Positions 35,399-44,490 are shown, counted from the first letter of the stretch. The stretch is DNA of 64,000 bases from Bin94 sp965215535 (GCA_965215535.1 OZ244063.1:1922001-1986000); one strand, 5' to 3'. Numbers and translations: made by a program. The notes: generated by a model from the letters alone, not told the origin.

Positions 35399-36682
35399 TC
35401 ACTGTTTTTCTCGGATCGGCACGCTTCCCTGAAGAAGCATGGCGGCGGGGTCCTCTAGGAAGGTTCGCAGCGTGGCCAGGAAGCGGGCTCCCTGTGCGCC
35501 GTCGATGACCCGGTGGTCGCAGCTCATGGTTATGCGCATTTGCGGGCGGCAAACGACCTGACCATTGTCCACAACCGCGCGCTCCTCGATCGTGCCGATG
35601 GCAAGAATGCCAGCCTCGGGAGGATTGATGACGGCGGTGAAGGACTCGATTCCGAACATTCCCAGATTCGAGATGGAGAAGGTCGATCCGGTGTATTCAT
35701 CGGGGTGAAGTTTCTTGTCGCGGGCCCGGCCGGCCAGCTCACGGGCCTCGGCGCTGATCTCGGCGATGCCCTTGAGGTGGGCGTCGCGGATGACAGGTGT
35801 AATGAGACCATCGGGAACCGCGACGGCAACGCCGATGTGCACGCGCTGGAAGCGGCGGATCGAATCGCCCTGCCACCATGCATTGCACTCGGGGTGCCGG
35901 GAGAGCGCAACGGCGGCGGCCTTGATGATGAAGTCGTTGACCGAAACCTTGACTCCCGCAGGAGCCAGATGTCGGTTGAGCCGTTCCCGCGCCTCCATCA
36001 GGCGGGTCATGTCGGGGTCGATCGCAAGGAAGAAGTGGGGAACGGGCCCCAGCGATTCCGAGAGTCGGCGCGCAACGGTCTTGCGCATCTGCGAGAGCGG
36101 AATGTCGGTGAAGGAATCGCCGATCGCCACAACTCCGGCATGGGACGGCTCGGAAGAGGCCCGCGCCGACGCCTCTTCGACATCGCGCTTGACCACCCGG
36201 CCCCCCGGCCCCGACCCGGCCACCATGCTCATATCCACGCCCAGTTCGTGGGCAAGGCGGCGTGCAACCGGCGAGGCCCTGACCCGGCCTCCATCCTCGC
36301 CAGCAGCGGGTGGCGGTGCGCTCCCGGCCGGGGTTGTTGCGGCGGCCGCCTCTTCGGGTTCGGCCTCCTGGACCGGGGGGGCAGCCACATCCGGGGCGGC
36401 CGCGCGCGCTCCTGTGCCCTCCACAAGCGCCGCAATATCCTCTTCGGCCTCTGCGATTACCGCAATGACATCGCCGACCGGAGCTGCGGCGCCCTCGGCG
36501 GCCAGAATTGCGCGCAACACACCTGTCCCACGCGCGACCAGCTCCATGGTCGCCTTGTCGGTCTCGATCTCGGCCAGAACCTCGCCCTGCTCGACCGTGT
36601 CGCCCTCGGCCTTCAGCCACCTGACGATCTGGCCCTCTTCCATTGTCGGAGAGAGCGCCTCCATGTGAACCCTGGTTGCCAT
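35399..36682 (-). CDS. pdhC: Pyruvate dehydrogenase E2, dihydrolipoamide acetyltransferase
   Basis: 427 residues with one N-terminal lipoyl domain (lipoylated lysine in IETDKATMEL), an Ala/Pro/Glu-rich linker, a peripheral-subunit-binding domain (SPVARRLAHELGVD ... GSGPGGRVVKRD, about residues 137-175), a second linker and the catalytic acyltransferase domain ending in MSCDHRVIDGAQGARFL with the catalytic His and Asp. Forms the core that binds E1 and E3. Single-lipoyl architecture is that of mitochondrial/alphaproteobacterial E2 proteins, matching the separate E1 alpha and beta genes. Located 73 bp after pdhB. Confidence 0.95.
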   Translation of the reverse strand: MATRVHMEALSPTMEEGQIVRWLKAEGDTVEQGEVLAEIETDKATMELVARGTGVLRAILAAEGAAAPVGDVIAVIAEAEEDIAALVEGTGARAAAPDVAAPPVQEAEPEEAAAATTPAGSAPPPAAGEDGGRVRASPVARRLAHELGVDMSMVAGSGPGGRVVKRDVEEASARASSEPSHAGVVAIGDSFTDIPLSQMRKTVARRLSESLGPVPHFFLAIDPDMTRLMEARERLNRHLAPAGVKVSVNDFIIKAAAVALSRHPECNAWWQGDSIRRFQRVHIGVAVAVPDGLITPVIRDAHLKGIAEISAEARELAGRARDKKLHPDEYTGSTFSISNLGMFGIESFTAVINPPEAGILAIGTIEERAVVDNGQVVCRPQMRITMSCDHRVIDGAQGARFLATLRTFLEDPAAMLLQGSVPIREKQ

Positions 36683-36755
36683 ATCTGTTTCCGAGGTTGT
36701 GGGCCGGCGGATTGTGCCGCCCGGTACGGGTCTCTCCGGTGGCCTGCGCCCTTAC

Positions 36756-37751
36756 TCAGGCGCGTCCGTTCAGGTACAACACGCGCTTGCAGGCATCGAC
36801 AACATCGCGGATGCCCGGCTTTGCCAACTGCTCGAGATTCTTTGCATAGGGCATCGGCACATCGGCCTGGGTCACGCGCTGCACCGGCGCATCCAGGTGG
36901 TCGAACGCCTCGTCCTGGATGAGCGCAACGATCTGGGCGCCGATCCCCGCAAAGGGCCATCCCTCTTCGAGATAGACGACCCGGTTGGTGCGGCGCACGG
37001 TGGCCAGAATTGCATCGGCGTCGAGCGGTCGCAAAGAGCGCAGATCCAGCACATCGGCCTCGATCCCCTCGCGCTCCAGCGCCGTTGCCGCCTGCAGAGC
37101 CAGATGAACCATCTTGCCGTGTGTCACAATGCTTATGTCGTCTCCTGAGCGCTTCAGCTCGGCCACGCCCAGCGGAATGACATATTCGCCATCGGGAACT
37201 TCGCCCCGAACGTTGTAGAGAAGCTCGCCCTCCATGACCGCCACCGGGTCGTCGTCGCGAATGGCTGCGGCCAGAAGTCCCTTTGCGTCGGCGGGCGTGG
37301 CCGGTGTGACCAGCTTGATTCCGGGAGCGTGGACATACCAGCTTTCGCACGCCTGCGAGTGCTGCGCCGAGAGCTGAAGCGCCGCGCCGGTCGGACCGCG
37401 AAAGACGATCGGCACCGGAATCTGGCCATTGCTCATGTAGAGCATCTTGGCGGCGCTGTTGATGACCTGATCAAGCGCGAGGATCGAGAAGTTGAAGGTC
37501 ATGAATTCGCAGATCGGGCGCAATCCGGTCATGGCCGCGCCCACACAGAGTCCGGTGAAGCCGAGCTCGCTGATAGGAGAATCGACCACGCGCCGGGGAC
37601 CATAGCGCTCGAGCATTCCCCGCGACACCTTGTAGGCGCCGTCATACTCGGCCACCTCCTCGCCCATCAGGAAGACGCTGTCGTCGCGGTCCATTTCCTG
37701 GCACATCGCCGCGTGGAGCGCCTCGCGGTAGGTCATCTCGGTTGTATTCAC
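36756..37751 (-). CDS. pdhB: Pyruvate dehydrogenase E1 component, beta subunit
   Basis: 331 residues beginning MNTTEMTYREALHAAMCQEM. FLMGEEVAEYDGAYKVS holds the TPP-contacting glutamate; ISELGFTGLCVGAAMTGLRP and HSQACESWYVHAPG are family signatures, and the C-terminal domain has YLEEGWPFAGIGAQI. Works as an alpha2beta2 tetramer with PdhA to decarboxylate pyruvate and acetylate lipoyl groups. Six bases after pdhA. A branched-chain 2-oxo acid dehydrogenase is the main alternative; linkage to lipA and single-lipoyl E2 favours pyruvate. Confidence 0.93.
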   Translation of the reverse strand: MNTTEMTYREALHAAMCQEMDRDDSVFLMGEEVAEYDGAYKVSRGMLERYGPRRVVDSPISELGFTGLCVGAAMTGLRPICEFMTFNFSILALDQVINSAAKMLYMSNGQIPVPIVFRGPTGAALQLSAQHSQACESWYVHAPGIKLVTPATPADAKGLLAAAIRDDDPVAVMEGELLYNVRGEVPDGEYVIPLGVAELKRSGDDISIVTHGKMVHLALQAATALEREGIEADVLDLRSLRPLDADAILATVRRTNRVVYLEEGWPFAGIGAQIVALIQDEAFDHLDAPVQRVTQADVPMPYAKNLEQLAKPGIRDVVDACKRVLYLNGRA

Positions 37752-37757
37752 GACGCG

Positions 37758-38861
37758 CTACGACCTCGCCTTCGCTGTGGCGACCGGAGAGGGCGTGGGC
37801 CGGTCGCGGCCATCGAGAAAGAGTCTGCCGTGTTCGTTGATCTCGGCATAGACATGGTTGTAGAGGGTTGAGGGGTCGGGGAGGGGCGACGCATCGGCGA
37901 ACTCGGCGGCATCCTCGACGGTGGCGCGCGCCTCGGCGTCCATTGCCTCCAATTCGGCCTGGGTCAGCAGCTCCTCGCCCATCAGGAGGTTGCGCAGGAT
38001 GACGATCGGATCCTGTTCGCGCATGTGGGAATCGACCTCTTCGCGAGAACGATAGGTGCCCGAGACCGGATCGGACATCGAGTGGCCGCGAAAGCGGTAG
38101 GTCACGGCATTCACGAACTGCGGACCGGCTCCGCCCCGGACCTCCTCGGCCAGATCAGCGAAGAAGCGGTGGGTGGCGATCACATCCTGGCCATCGACCG
38201 TGTGCGCGGGAATGCCGTAGGCGCCGGAGCGGGCCTCCATCTTGGTGGCGGAGACACGCGAAAAGGCAGTTCCCATTCCATAGCCGTTGTTTTCGACGAC
38301 ATAGATCACCGGCAACGTCCAGATTGCGGACATGTTGAGCGCCTCGAGGAAAGCGCCCTGGTTGACGGCGGCGTCGCCCATGAAGCAGACGCAGATCTGG
38401 TCGTCTCCGCGGTAGCGAATCGCCCATCCGACACCTGCGCCCAGCGGAATCTGCCCGCCCACGATTCCATGGCCCCCGAGGAACCCGACCCCGGGATCGA
38501 AGAGGTGCATGGAGCCGCCCCGCCCTCCGGAGCAGCCATCGCCCCGTCCGTAGAGCTCGGCCATTGCGGCGCGCGGGGAAATCCCCTTTGCAATTGCCTG
38601 GGTGTGCTCGCGGTAGGCGGTCACCACCACATCGTCGTTTCGGAGCGGACGAATTGCGCCCACAGCCAATCCCTCCTGGCCGATGTGCAGGTGACAGAAC
38701 CCCCCGATCTTGCCGATTGCGTAGGCTTCTTCGGCCTTTTCCTCGAAGCGCCGGTACAGAAGCATTTCCGCAAGGATTGCGTGGAGATCCTCGCGGGTGA
38801 AGCCCTCGTACTCGAGTGCGATATCGCTCACCTGCTCCTCCGTTGTGGTTGCACCCGCCAT
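37758..38861 (-). CDS. pdhA: Pyruvate dehydrogenase E1 component, alpha subunit
   Basis: Start ATG 38861 lies five bases after the lipA stop and has GGTGAGG upstream; TTG 38894 would overlap lipA. Features: RRFEEKAEEAYAIGKIGGF, HLHIGQEGLAVG, YREHTQAIAKG, GRGGSMHLFD, the TPP/Mg motif GDAAVNQGAFLEALNMS with VENNGYGMGT, and the phosphorylation-loop-like YRFRGHSMSDP. 367 residues. Decarboxylates pyruvate as a heterotetramer with PdhB. Confidence 0.94.
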   Translation of the reverse strand: MAGATTTEEQVSDIALEYEGFTREDLHAILAEMLLYRRFEEKAEEAYAIGKIGGFCHLHIGQEGLAVGAIRPLRNDDVVVTAYREHTQAIAKGISPRAAMAELYGRGDGCSGGRGGSMHLFDPGVGFLGGHGIVGGQIPLGAGVGWAIRYRGDDQICVCFMGDAAVNQGAFLEALNMSAIWTLPVIYVVENNGYGMGTAFSRVSATKMEARSGAYGIPAHTVDGQDVIATHRFFADLAEEVRGGAGPQFVNAVTYRFRGHSMSDPVSGTYRSREEVDSHMREQDPIVILRNLLMGEELLTQAELEAMDAEARATVEDAAEFADASPLPDPSTLYNHVYAEINEHGRLFLDGRDRPTPSPVATAKARS

Positions 38862-38865
38862 CGCC

Positions 38866-39948
38866 TCACCCGGCGCCCCTTCCACCGCACGCAAATGCTT
38901 CGGCGGGCAGTTCGGCCGGAGCCGGAATGTCGGCTTCCATCACGCTCCGGATGCTTCCCGGACCGCCTGCCTCGACTTCGCGCGCCTGCTCCTTTGCGTG
39001 GTAGCTCGAACGAACCAGAGGCCCCGATTCGACGTGGCGAAAGCCGTATTCACCCTCGCCGATCCGCTTCCAGGCGGCGAACTCGTCGGGAGTCACCCAG
39101 CGGGCAACGGGAATATGCAGGCTCGAAGGGCGCAGATACTGTCCCAGCGTCAGGATATCGACGGCGGCTTCGCGCAGATCGGCCATGGATTCGCGAATTT
39201 CGTGCTCCTCCTCGCCCATTCCCAGAATGATTCCGGTCTTGGTGAGCATCGTGGGGTCGATTCTCTTGGCGGCGCCCAGGTACGAGATCGAACGCCAATA
39301 GCGTCCCCCCGGCCTGACCTCGGGGTGTAGCCGGCGGACGGTTTCGAGGTTGTGGCCCAGGATCGCGGGACGCGCATCCATCACCCTGCGCAGAGCCTCT
39401 TCGTCGCCCTTGAAGTCGGGAATGAGGACCTCGACCGAGCAGTCGGGCAGACGCGCATGCACCTCGTGAATTGTCGCCGCATAGATGCCCGCGCCGCCAT
39501 CGGCAAGCTCGTCGCGGTTGACCGAGGTGATGACGACATGGTCCAGCTCCATTGCGGCAATGGTCTCGGCCACGCGCCGGGGTTCATCCAGGTCGAGCCC
39601 GGTCGGCATTCCGTGTGCCACCGCACAATACTTGCAGGCTCGCGTACAGACGTCGCCCAGAATCATGAAGGTCGCGGTTCCGGCTTCCCAGCATTCGCCG
39701 ATATTGGGACACCCGGCTTCTTCGCAGACCGTATGCAGGGACTGGCTCCTCATCAACTGCTTGAGCCGCAGGTAGTTGCGTCCGCCTGGCGAGCGCACCT
39801 TCAGCCAGGGCGGCTTGCGCGAGGCAATCGGGATGGTGTTCAGCGTGCGGTGCGCACGGATTCGCCGGGATCCCTTGGGTTTGACCAGACCCGTGTCTTT
39901 TCCCGCGGGGGCGTATCCGCCCTGCTGTGATGTATCCGGAGGAGTCAC
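38866..39948 (-). CDS. lipA: Lipoyl synthase
   Basis: Radical-SAM enzyme that inserts two sulfurs into octanoyl groups on E2. The auxiliary cluster motif CEEAGCPNIGEC and the radical-SAM motif CTRACKYCAV are both complete, and the RSSYHAKE C-terminal serine motif is present. 360 residues from GTG 39948, with an N-terminal extension of about 30 basic residues. Being first in the operon supplies the cofactor for the E2 made downstream. No lipB (octanoyltransferase) is nearby. Confidence 0.95.
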   Translation of the reverse strand: MTPPDTSQQGGYAPAGKDTGLVKPKGSRRIRAHRTLNTIPIASRKPPWLKVRSPGGRNYLRLKQLMRSQSLHTVCEEAGCPNIGECWEAGTATFMILGDVCTRACKYCAVAHGMPTGLDLDEPRRVAETIAAMELDHVVITSVNRDELADGGAGIYAATIHEVHARLPDCSVEVLIPDFKGDEEALRRVMDARPAILGHNLETVRRLHPEVRPGGRYWRSISYLGAAKRIDPTMLTKTGIILGMGEEEHEIRESMADLREAAVDILTLGQYLRPSSLHIPVARWVTPDEFAAWKRIGEGEYGFRHVESGPLVRSSYHAKEQAREVEAGGPGSIRSVMEADIPAPAELPAEAFACGGRGAG

Positions 39949-40001
39949 CCTGCTTCGCAGCTCCCAGGTGGGGGTTCGGTTGTCGGTTCAAGCCAAACCA
40001 G

Positions 40002-40027
40002 CCGCCAATTATAAGGGAAGTTGGCGG
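40002..40027. promoter_or_regulatory. Dyad operator overlapping the PDH promoter -10
   Basis: CCGCCAA (40002-40008) and TTGGCGG (40021-40027) are perfect inverted repeats separated by 12 bp, and the -10 of the minus-strand promoter falls between them. A further CGCCAATT half-site (40032-40039) overlaps the -35. The placement is that of a repressor site. The regulator is unknown; no pdhR-like gene is in the window. Confidence 0.5.
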
Positions 40028-40037
40028 TTTGCGCCAA
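40008..40037 (-). promoter_or_regulatory. Promoter of the lipA-pdhA-pdhB-pdhC-lpd operon
   Basis: On the minus strand a perfect TATAAT (40013-40008) is preceded by TTGGCG (40037-40032) at 18-bp spacing. The transcript would start about 60 bases before the lipA GTG at 39948. Confidence 0.65.
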
Positions 40038-40308
40038 TTGCCGACGGTGGCGGGATGGCGGGTGTGTCGCCTGCAATTTTCCCGCCCAGGAACCGAGGCC
40101 GATCACGCCTCGGGGCAACGTCCTACATGACAGGATCTCGCACCAATGTTGTATCTGCCCACGCCAGATTCAACTGCGCATGTCTCGGGGTCGATCCCCC
40201 CGTGACCATCATTGAATCATGGCACGATGTCGTGCCGGTTGGAGTCGCCCGGCCCGTGTTTCTACTGCACGTCAGCAGGCTCTGCTTCATCCAGGCAAAA
40301 ACCCGAGC

Positions 40309-41445
40309 CTACCCCAACACCCACGCCACCCCCAGCCCCAGATAGGTGCCGACCGCGTAGCCCAGAAGACCGATAATGACGCCGGGCAGAACGAGGTGGC
40401 GCCATTCGCGCGCGACCGCAACCGCAAGGGCGCTCGAGGGGCCGCCAACCGCAGCCTGCGAGGCAACCGAAATGGTGGGGACATCGAGGCGCGCGAGGCG
40501 TCCGATTCCGAAAACGATGACGCCGTGGACCGCAACCACGGTCAGGGTGAAGTAGAGAATTGCGGGGCCGACCTCGATGATGGCGGGGATGCGCGACATG
40601 ATGCCGATGAGGACGAAGAAGAGGTGGAGGCCGACGGACCCGAACTGCATGGCGCCGGGAAGGCTGCGGAGGCCGGGGGTGTGGCCAACGACCAGCGCCA
40701 GGGTGGTGAGCCAGAGGATGACGGGAATTCCGGGAATGCGCGCACCCAGCCACTCTGCGGCAAGGAGCAGGATCATGCCAACGGCGAGGAGCCGGGCGAC
40801 GGCGGTGGCCGAGAGCGGCGAGGGCTGTGCGTAGGGGTGACGGGGTTCCGCTTCGTCTGCTTCGTCCGCCGTGGTGGGGGGTGGTTCCGGGACTGTCCCC
40901 TGGGCGGCCCTTTGCACGACGCGGACGGGAATCAGCAGCGTTACGCCAAGCCAGAGTGCGGTGACGATGGCATCGGCTGCACCCAGACCGGCGAAGAGAG
41001 GACCGGTCAATCCCACCGCCCGGCCGACCGAAACGAAATTGACCGAGCCGCCGGTATAGGTTCCGGTCAGCGCGGCGGCAATTCCGGGGGTATCGGGGGC
41101 GAGGAGGTCGCCAAAGAGCAGAGCGGCCAGAAAGGCCCCCGACACTGTGCCGACAAGGGCGAGACCAAAGGCGCCGAGCACCCTGGGGCCGGCCCGGGGA
41201 AGGTCGCGCAGATCAACGGAGAGGAGGAGCCAGGCGACAGAAAGCAGGGTGATGGGTCCGCCGACCAGATCGTAGACGGGCGATTCGGCGGGGACCAGGC
41301 CGAGGTTGGAAAGAAGCGCCCCGAAGAAGATGGCCATCATCGACGCTCCCACCCTGGAGAGCGCGGGAACGCGGTGATCGAGCCAGAAGGCAAGCGCGGC
41401 CGCCACAACCACGACCGTCGCAAGGGCCAACGGAGCCGAGATCAT
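40309..41445 (-). CDS. DUF819-family integral membrane protein
   Basis: 378 residues and mostly hydrophobic, with about 10 membrane helices. The pattern SRVGASMMAIFFGALLSNLG near the start, TGTYTGGSVNFVSVGRAVGL in the middle and SQAAVGGPSSALAVAVAR near the end is that of DUF819 (YjcL-like), a predicted transporter family with two inverted halves. A charged loop (about residues 185-205) separates the halves. Substrate unknown. Last gene of the minus-strand run starting at the origin. Confidence 0.85.
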   Translation of the reverse strand: MISAPLALATVVVVAAALAFWLDHRVPALSRVGASMMAIFFGALLSNLGLVPAESPVYDLVGGPITLLSVAWLLLSVDLRDLPRAGPRVLGAFGLALVGTVSGAFLAALLFGDLLAPDTPGIAAALTGTYTGGSVNFVSVGRAVGLTGPLFAGLGAADAIVTALWLGVTLLIPVRVVQRAAQGTVPEPPPTTADEADEAEPRHPYAQPSPLSATAVARLLAVGMILLLAAEWLGARIPGIPVILWLTTLALVVGHTPGLRSLPGAMQFGSVGLHLFFVLIGIMSRIPAIIEVGPAILYFTLTVVAVHGVIVFGIGRLARLDVPTISVASQAAVGGPSSALAVAVAREWRHLVLPGVIIGLLGYAVGTYLGLGVAWVLG

Positions 41446-41493
41446 GGCCGCGGGAGCGCCGGCATTGCCGTGCGGTATGCATTCATGAGCGCA

Positions 41494-42285
41494 TCAGGGG
41501 GAAGCCGAGAGGAAGGAGGTGGCCTCGTCGCGCAGAAGCGGGAGCAGCGTGCCGTGTCCGGTGGGACCGAAGCCATACTCCTCAAGGTCGGTTGCAGCTT
41601 CGGCGTCGTAGGAGTCCACAAGAGTGCGATAGTGCATCCCGGCCCGCGCCGAATCGCCCACCAGGAGCGCCGCCTGGGCCGCAGCCGCCAGGCAGAGAAG
41701 GTGAGTGGGACGCACGGCCAGCCCGGCCTCGGCAATGGCCAGCGCCTCGGTGCCATTGGCGGCGGCCGCGTGGAGGAGAGAAAGGTGGAAGCGGTCGTCC
41801 AGGGAGAGGGCGGCGATCCGGTCGTAGGAGGCGATCGCCATGGGGAGGAATTGGGCCGCTTCGGCGGGGTTGCCCCCCTCGATGGCGGTCATGACGCGAT
41901 CAAAGAGGCGGGTGGCGGCCTCGCGCGGGGTCATTGAGGCCAGATCGACGGCAGAGGTCGGACCGAGCGCTGGAGTGGGCTGACCGCCTGAGGGGGCAGC
42001 CACCTGGGGGGGACGAGGCCGCAACATCAGGGTGGTGGCCAGCGCGAGGGCGAGGAGAACTGCAACAGCCCAGGGAATTCGGTTGGCCGTCGCAAAGACC
42101 CTCTGTGGGGCCTGCTGGAGCGCGACTCCGCACTGAATGCAGTACTGGTCATCAAGGCCGGTGGCGACTCCGCAGGACGGACAGGGCGGACCCTGTAGTG
42201 CCTTGCCACAGCGCGAGCAGAAGTTGGCCCCGGCTTCGGGTACAGGGTGTCTGCACTGGGGACAGGGGACGAGGATATTGGTCAT
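41494..42285 (-). CDS. Zinc-ribbon membrane protein with TPR-like C-terminal region
   Basis: 263 residues. The N-terminus has two zinc ribbons: CPQC ... CSRC and CPSC ... CIQC, within the first 53 residues. A single transmembrane helix follows (WAVAVLLALALATTLML, about 72-88). The rest is Ala-rich and helical with TPR-like repeats (LSLLHAAAANGTEALAIAEA), presumably outside the cytoplasm. Such proteins are common but uncharacterised. Eight bases after the Nif3-like gene, so cotranscribed. Confidence 0.65.
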   Translation of the reverse strand: MTNILVPCPQCRHPVPEAGANFCSRCGKALQGPPCPSCGVATGLDDQYCIQCGVALQQAPQRVFATANRIPWAVAVLLALALATTLMLRPRPPQVAAPSGGQPTPALGPTSAVDLASMTPREAATRLFDRVMTAIEGGNPAEAAQFLPMAIASYDRIAALSLDDRFHLSLLHAAAANGTEALAIAEAGLAVRPTHLLCLAAAAQAALLVGDSARAGMHYRTLVDSYDAEAATDLEEYGFGPTGHGTLLPLLRDEATSFLSASP

Positions 42286-42293
42286 CGGTCTGA

Positions 42294-43058
42294 TCAGAGC
42301 CCGGTCGGCGCATCGACAAAGCGCCCCGCGATGCCGAAGCGGTCTGTCACAATATCTGCAAGTGCCTTTACACCAAAGACTTCCGTTGCATAGTGCCCTC
42401 CCACAAGAAGGTGAATTCCCATCTCGGTGGCATCGATTGCGTGGTGATGATTGGCTTCGCCGGTGATCAGGAGATCAAGCCCCAGCGCGACTGCCTCGGG
42501 GAGCAGCGACGCACCGGCGCCAGTGACGATTCCCACCTCTGCAATCTCCTCGGGGCCTTTGCCCAGGACACGAACGGGCCCCCCAAGACTGTGCGTCAGC
42601 TCACTGCGGACCTCGGACAGGGTGCGGGGTGGAGTCAGCACGCCTCGCGATCCGACCGTGGTGCCCCGGTAGGATCCGAAGAGGACCGGATCGTGAAGGT
42701 GCAACATGCGCGCAAGCAGAATCGCGTTTCCGATCTCGGCATGCCCATCCAGGGGAAGGTGTGCACTGTAGAGTGCCGTTCCGGCTTCGATCAGCATCCT
42801 GATGCGATGGAAGAAGGGCCCGCGGAGTGGTTGCACTCCTCCCCAGAAGAGGCCGTGGTGAACGATCAGGAGATCGGCGTCGGGGGTGATCTCTTCGATC
42901 ACCTCCAGGCTGGCATCGACGGCCACGGCAAAGTTCCGAACCGGACCCTCAGCGTCAACCTGAAGGCCATTTAGCGCGCCGGGGTAGTCGATCGTTTCCT
43001 CAACCCCGAGGACCCCATCCAGAAAGGTGACGATCTCCGCGAGCGGAACGCCTGCCAC
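42294..43058 (-). CDS. Nif3-like dinuclear metal-centre protein
   Basis: Start GTG 43058 follows GGTGAGG and gives MAGVPLAEIVTFLDGVLG, the normal N-terminus; the ATG at 43157 would add 33 unconserved residues. Metal-binding motifs of the Nif3/YbgI (GTP cyclohydrolase I type 2-like) family are seen: LIVHHGLFWGG, SAHLPLDGH and, at the C-terminus, LLVGGHYATEVFGV. The family forms a hexameric toroid; its role is debated (GTP cyclohydrolase activity was proposed, and a link to metal homeostasis). Here it sits between a bactofilin and a zinc-ribbon membrane protein. Confidence 0.85.
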   Translation of the reverse strand: MAGVPLAEIVTFLDGVLGVEETIDYPGALNGLQVDAEGPVRNFAVAVDASLEVIEEITPDADLLIVHHGLFWGGVQPLRGPFFHRIRMLIEAGTALYSAHLPLDGHAEIGNAILLARMLHLHDPVLFGSYRGTTVGSRGVLTPPRTLSEVRSELTHSLGGPVRVLGKGPEEIAEVGIVTGAGASLLPEAVALGLDLLITGEANHHHAIDATEMGIHLLVGGHYATEVFGVKALADIVTDRFGIAGRFVDAPTGL

Positions 43059-43161
43059 CCCCTCACCCGGCTCCAATCCGGAGCCGTCGGCTGCGCGTGG
43101 CGCTGTTCCCTGCCCCCATGGGCCGGCCTTCCGGGCTTCGTCGTGCCTTGTCGGCAAAGAT

Positions 43162-43566
43162 CTACCGGGCGGCAGCCTTCCCGGACTCCTTGCCCAGGTT
43201 CAACTGCAGTTCACTCTTGCGCCCAACGCTGACCGAGCCATTCACGACTCCCCCCTCGTCGAGCTGGAGGCGCGCCGCCCGAATCTCGCCATCGATCACG
43301 GCAGTCGAGGCAACCTCGAGACGCGAGGTAATATCCAGAATTCCCTTGACGGCTCCCGCGATCTTCGCATCGCCCGTACTGATGTCACCCACAACGCGCC
43401 CATCCTTGCCAATGACGACGGCCTTCTCGGCCCTCACTGACCCCTCAACCGTTCCGTCGATTCGAATGGTATCGCTCGACTCGCAGTCGCCGCGCACGGT
43501 CATGCCGCCACCGATGATCGAAATGACCGCCTCGGGGGTTGTCTGAATCATTCGGGGCTTTGCCAT
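43162..43566 (-). CDS. Bactofilin
   Basis: 134 residues. ATG 43566 is preferred over 43587 because AAGGA precedes it. The central right-handed beta-helix is visible as repeating IDGTVEGSV, GDISTGDAKI, GAVKGIL and IDGEIRAARL turns, bounded by short flexible tails. Bactofilins polymerise without nucleotide and place cell-wall enzymes or partitioning proteins. Here the neighbours are an M23 peptidase (upstream, 54 bp) and parAB, a combination known for bactofilins that recruit M23 endopeptidases such as LmdC or that bind ParAB (BacNOP in Myxococcus). Confidence 0.9.
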   Translation of the reverse strand: MAKPRMIQTTPEAVISIIGGGMTVRGDCESSDTIRIDGTVEGSVRAEKAVVIGKDGRVVGDISTGDAKIAGAVKGILDITSRLEVASTAVIDGEIRAARLQLDEGGVVNGSVSVGRKSELQLNLGKESGKAAAR

Positions 43567-43620
43567 GAGTCTTCTGTCCTTTGCCATTGGGAAACTGCGT
43601 GTGTAGTCGGTGCGCCTGTA

Positions 43621-44490
43621 TCAGGGTGTGCGCGGGGATTGGCGGTCGTCGCTTCCCGGAGGAGGCGAGACCATGGAGAATGGATCCTGTGGCTGGCCAT
43701 TTCTGACGATCTCGAAGTGAAGGTGGGGTGCGGTGGAGCGACCCGTATTGCCGGAGAGTGCAATGACTTCACCCTTCCGCACGCGCTGTCCTCTTTCAAC
43801 TGCCAAGTATAGGGCATGACCGTAGCGAGACCAAATTCCGTCGCCGTGGTCGAGGAGCACGAACTTTCCATAGACGGAGTCCTCGGCCGCGGCCAGAACC
43901 TGTCCTGCGCCTGCGGCGCGCACATAGGATCCCCCTGGAACGGCAATGTCGATTCCCGGGTGATCGCCCTCTTCATCGGCGAGCAGGGAGCGGGTTACGA
44001 AGCCCTCGGTGGTCAGCGGCCACACGGTCGGCGTCAGCTCGGCATCGCCGGAAGCGTACTCAAGTGGAGGAACGCGATCGGATGCCGCCAGCGCTGCCGC
44101 CTGAAGCCAGATATCGGGCTTGCGTTGTTCCTCCAGTCCGGAAAGGAAGCGCAGTTGCCGTTCGCGATTGGCCAGAGATGCAAGTTGCGTGGCCAACACG
44201 GTCATGCTGTCCTCGCGGGCCAGGAGGCGGCCATGTTCGCGTTGCAGCTCCTCGGTGCGGGCAGCCTTTCGGGCGAGCGAAGCCCAGGTCGTCCCCATGA
44301 CAACCAGCAGAATCGCCAGCAGAATCCCGCCGATAACGCCCAGACGAACCAGCCACAGCGGAATGTGCCAAAGTCGATCGGCTTCGCGCCAGCTCGGAGT
44401 GTACAGAATGCTGACACGGGTGTCGGGCCCGATCGGCAGCCTGATCCAGCGGGGCAAAACGCGTCGCCTGGGGAATCGTCTGTCAGTCAA
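43621..44490 (-). CDS. M23-family murein endopeptidase, membrane-anchored
   Basis: TTG 44490 overlaps the parB stop and follows GGGAGAGA; nothing better exists after parB. 289 residues: a basic cytosolic head, one membrane helix (LVRLGVIGGILLAILLVVMG), a coiled coil (ARTEELQREHGRLLAREDSM), then a LytM domain with HPGIDIAVPGGS (first zinc His and Asp), HGDGIWSRYGHA, and APHLHFEIVRNG. Cleaves peptide cross-links of peptidoglycan or activates amidases. Coupling to parB and adjacency to the bactofilin suggest a wall enzyme placed with the chromosome-segregation machinery. Confidence 0.88.
   Translation of the reverse strand: MTDRRFPRRRVLPRWIRLPIGPDTRVSILYTPSWREADRLWHIPLWLVRLGVIGGILLAILLVVMGTTWASLARKAARTEELQREHGRLLAREDSMTVLATQLASLANRERQLRFLSGLEEQRKPDIWLQAAALAASDRVPPLEYASGDAELTPTVWPLTTEGFVTRSLLADEEGDHPGIDIAVPGGSYVRAAGAGQVLAAAEDSVYGKFVLLDHGDGIWSRYGHALYLAVERGQRVRKGEVIALSGNTGRSTAPHLHFEIVRNGQPQDPFSMVSPPPGSDDRQSPRTP

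Larger units (their letters stand above)
39949..40308. other. 360-bp intergenic region between lipA and the DUF819 gene
   Basis: Holds the PDH-operon promoter and dyad (40002-40037). The remainder, 40060-40308, shows no gene, tRNA or obvious repeat; a clear terminator for the DUF819 gene was not found. Confidence 0.5.

Noticed and set aside
40060..40308. Possible small gene or RNA in the lipA-DUF819 gap
   Set aside because: Short open frames without start-site signals, no structure resembling a known RNA.
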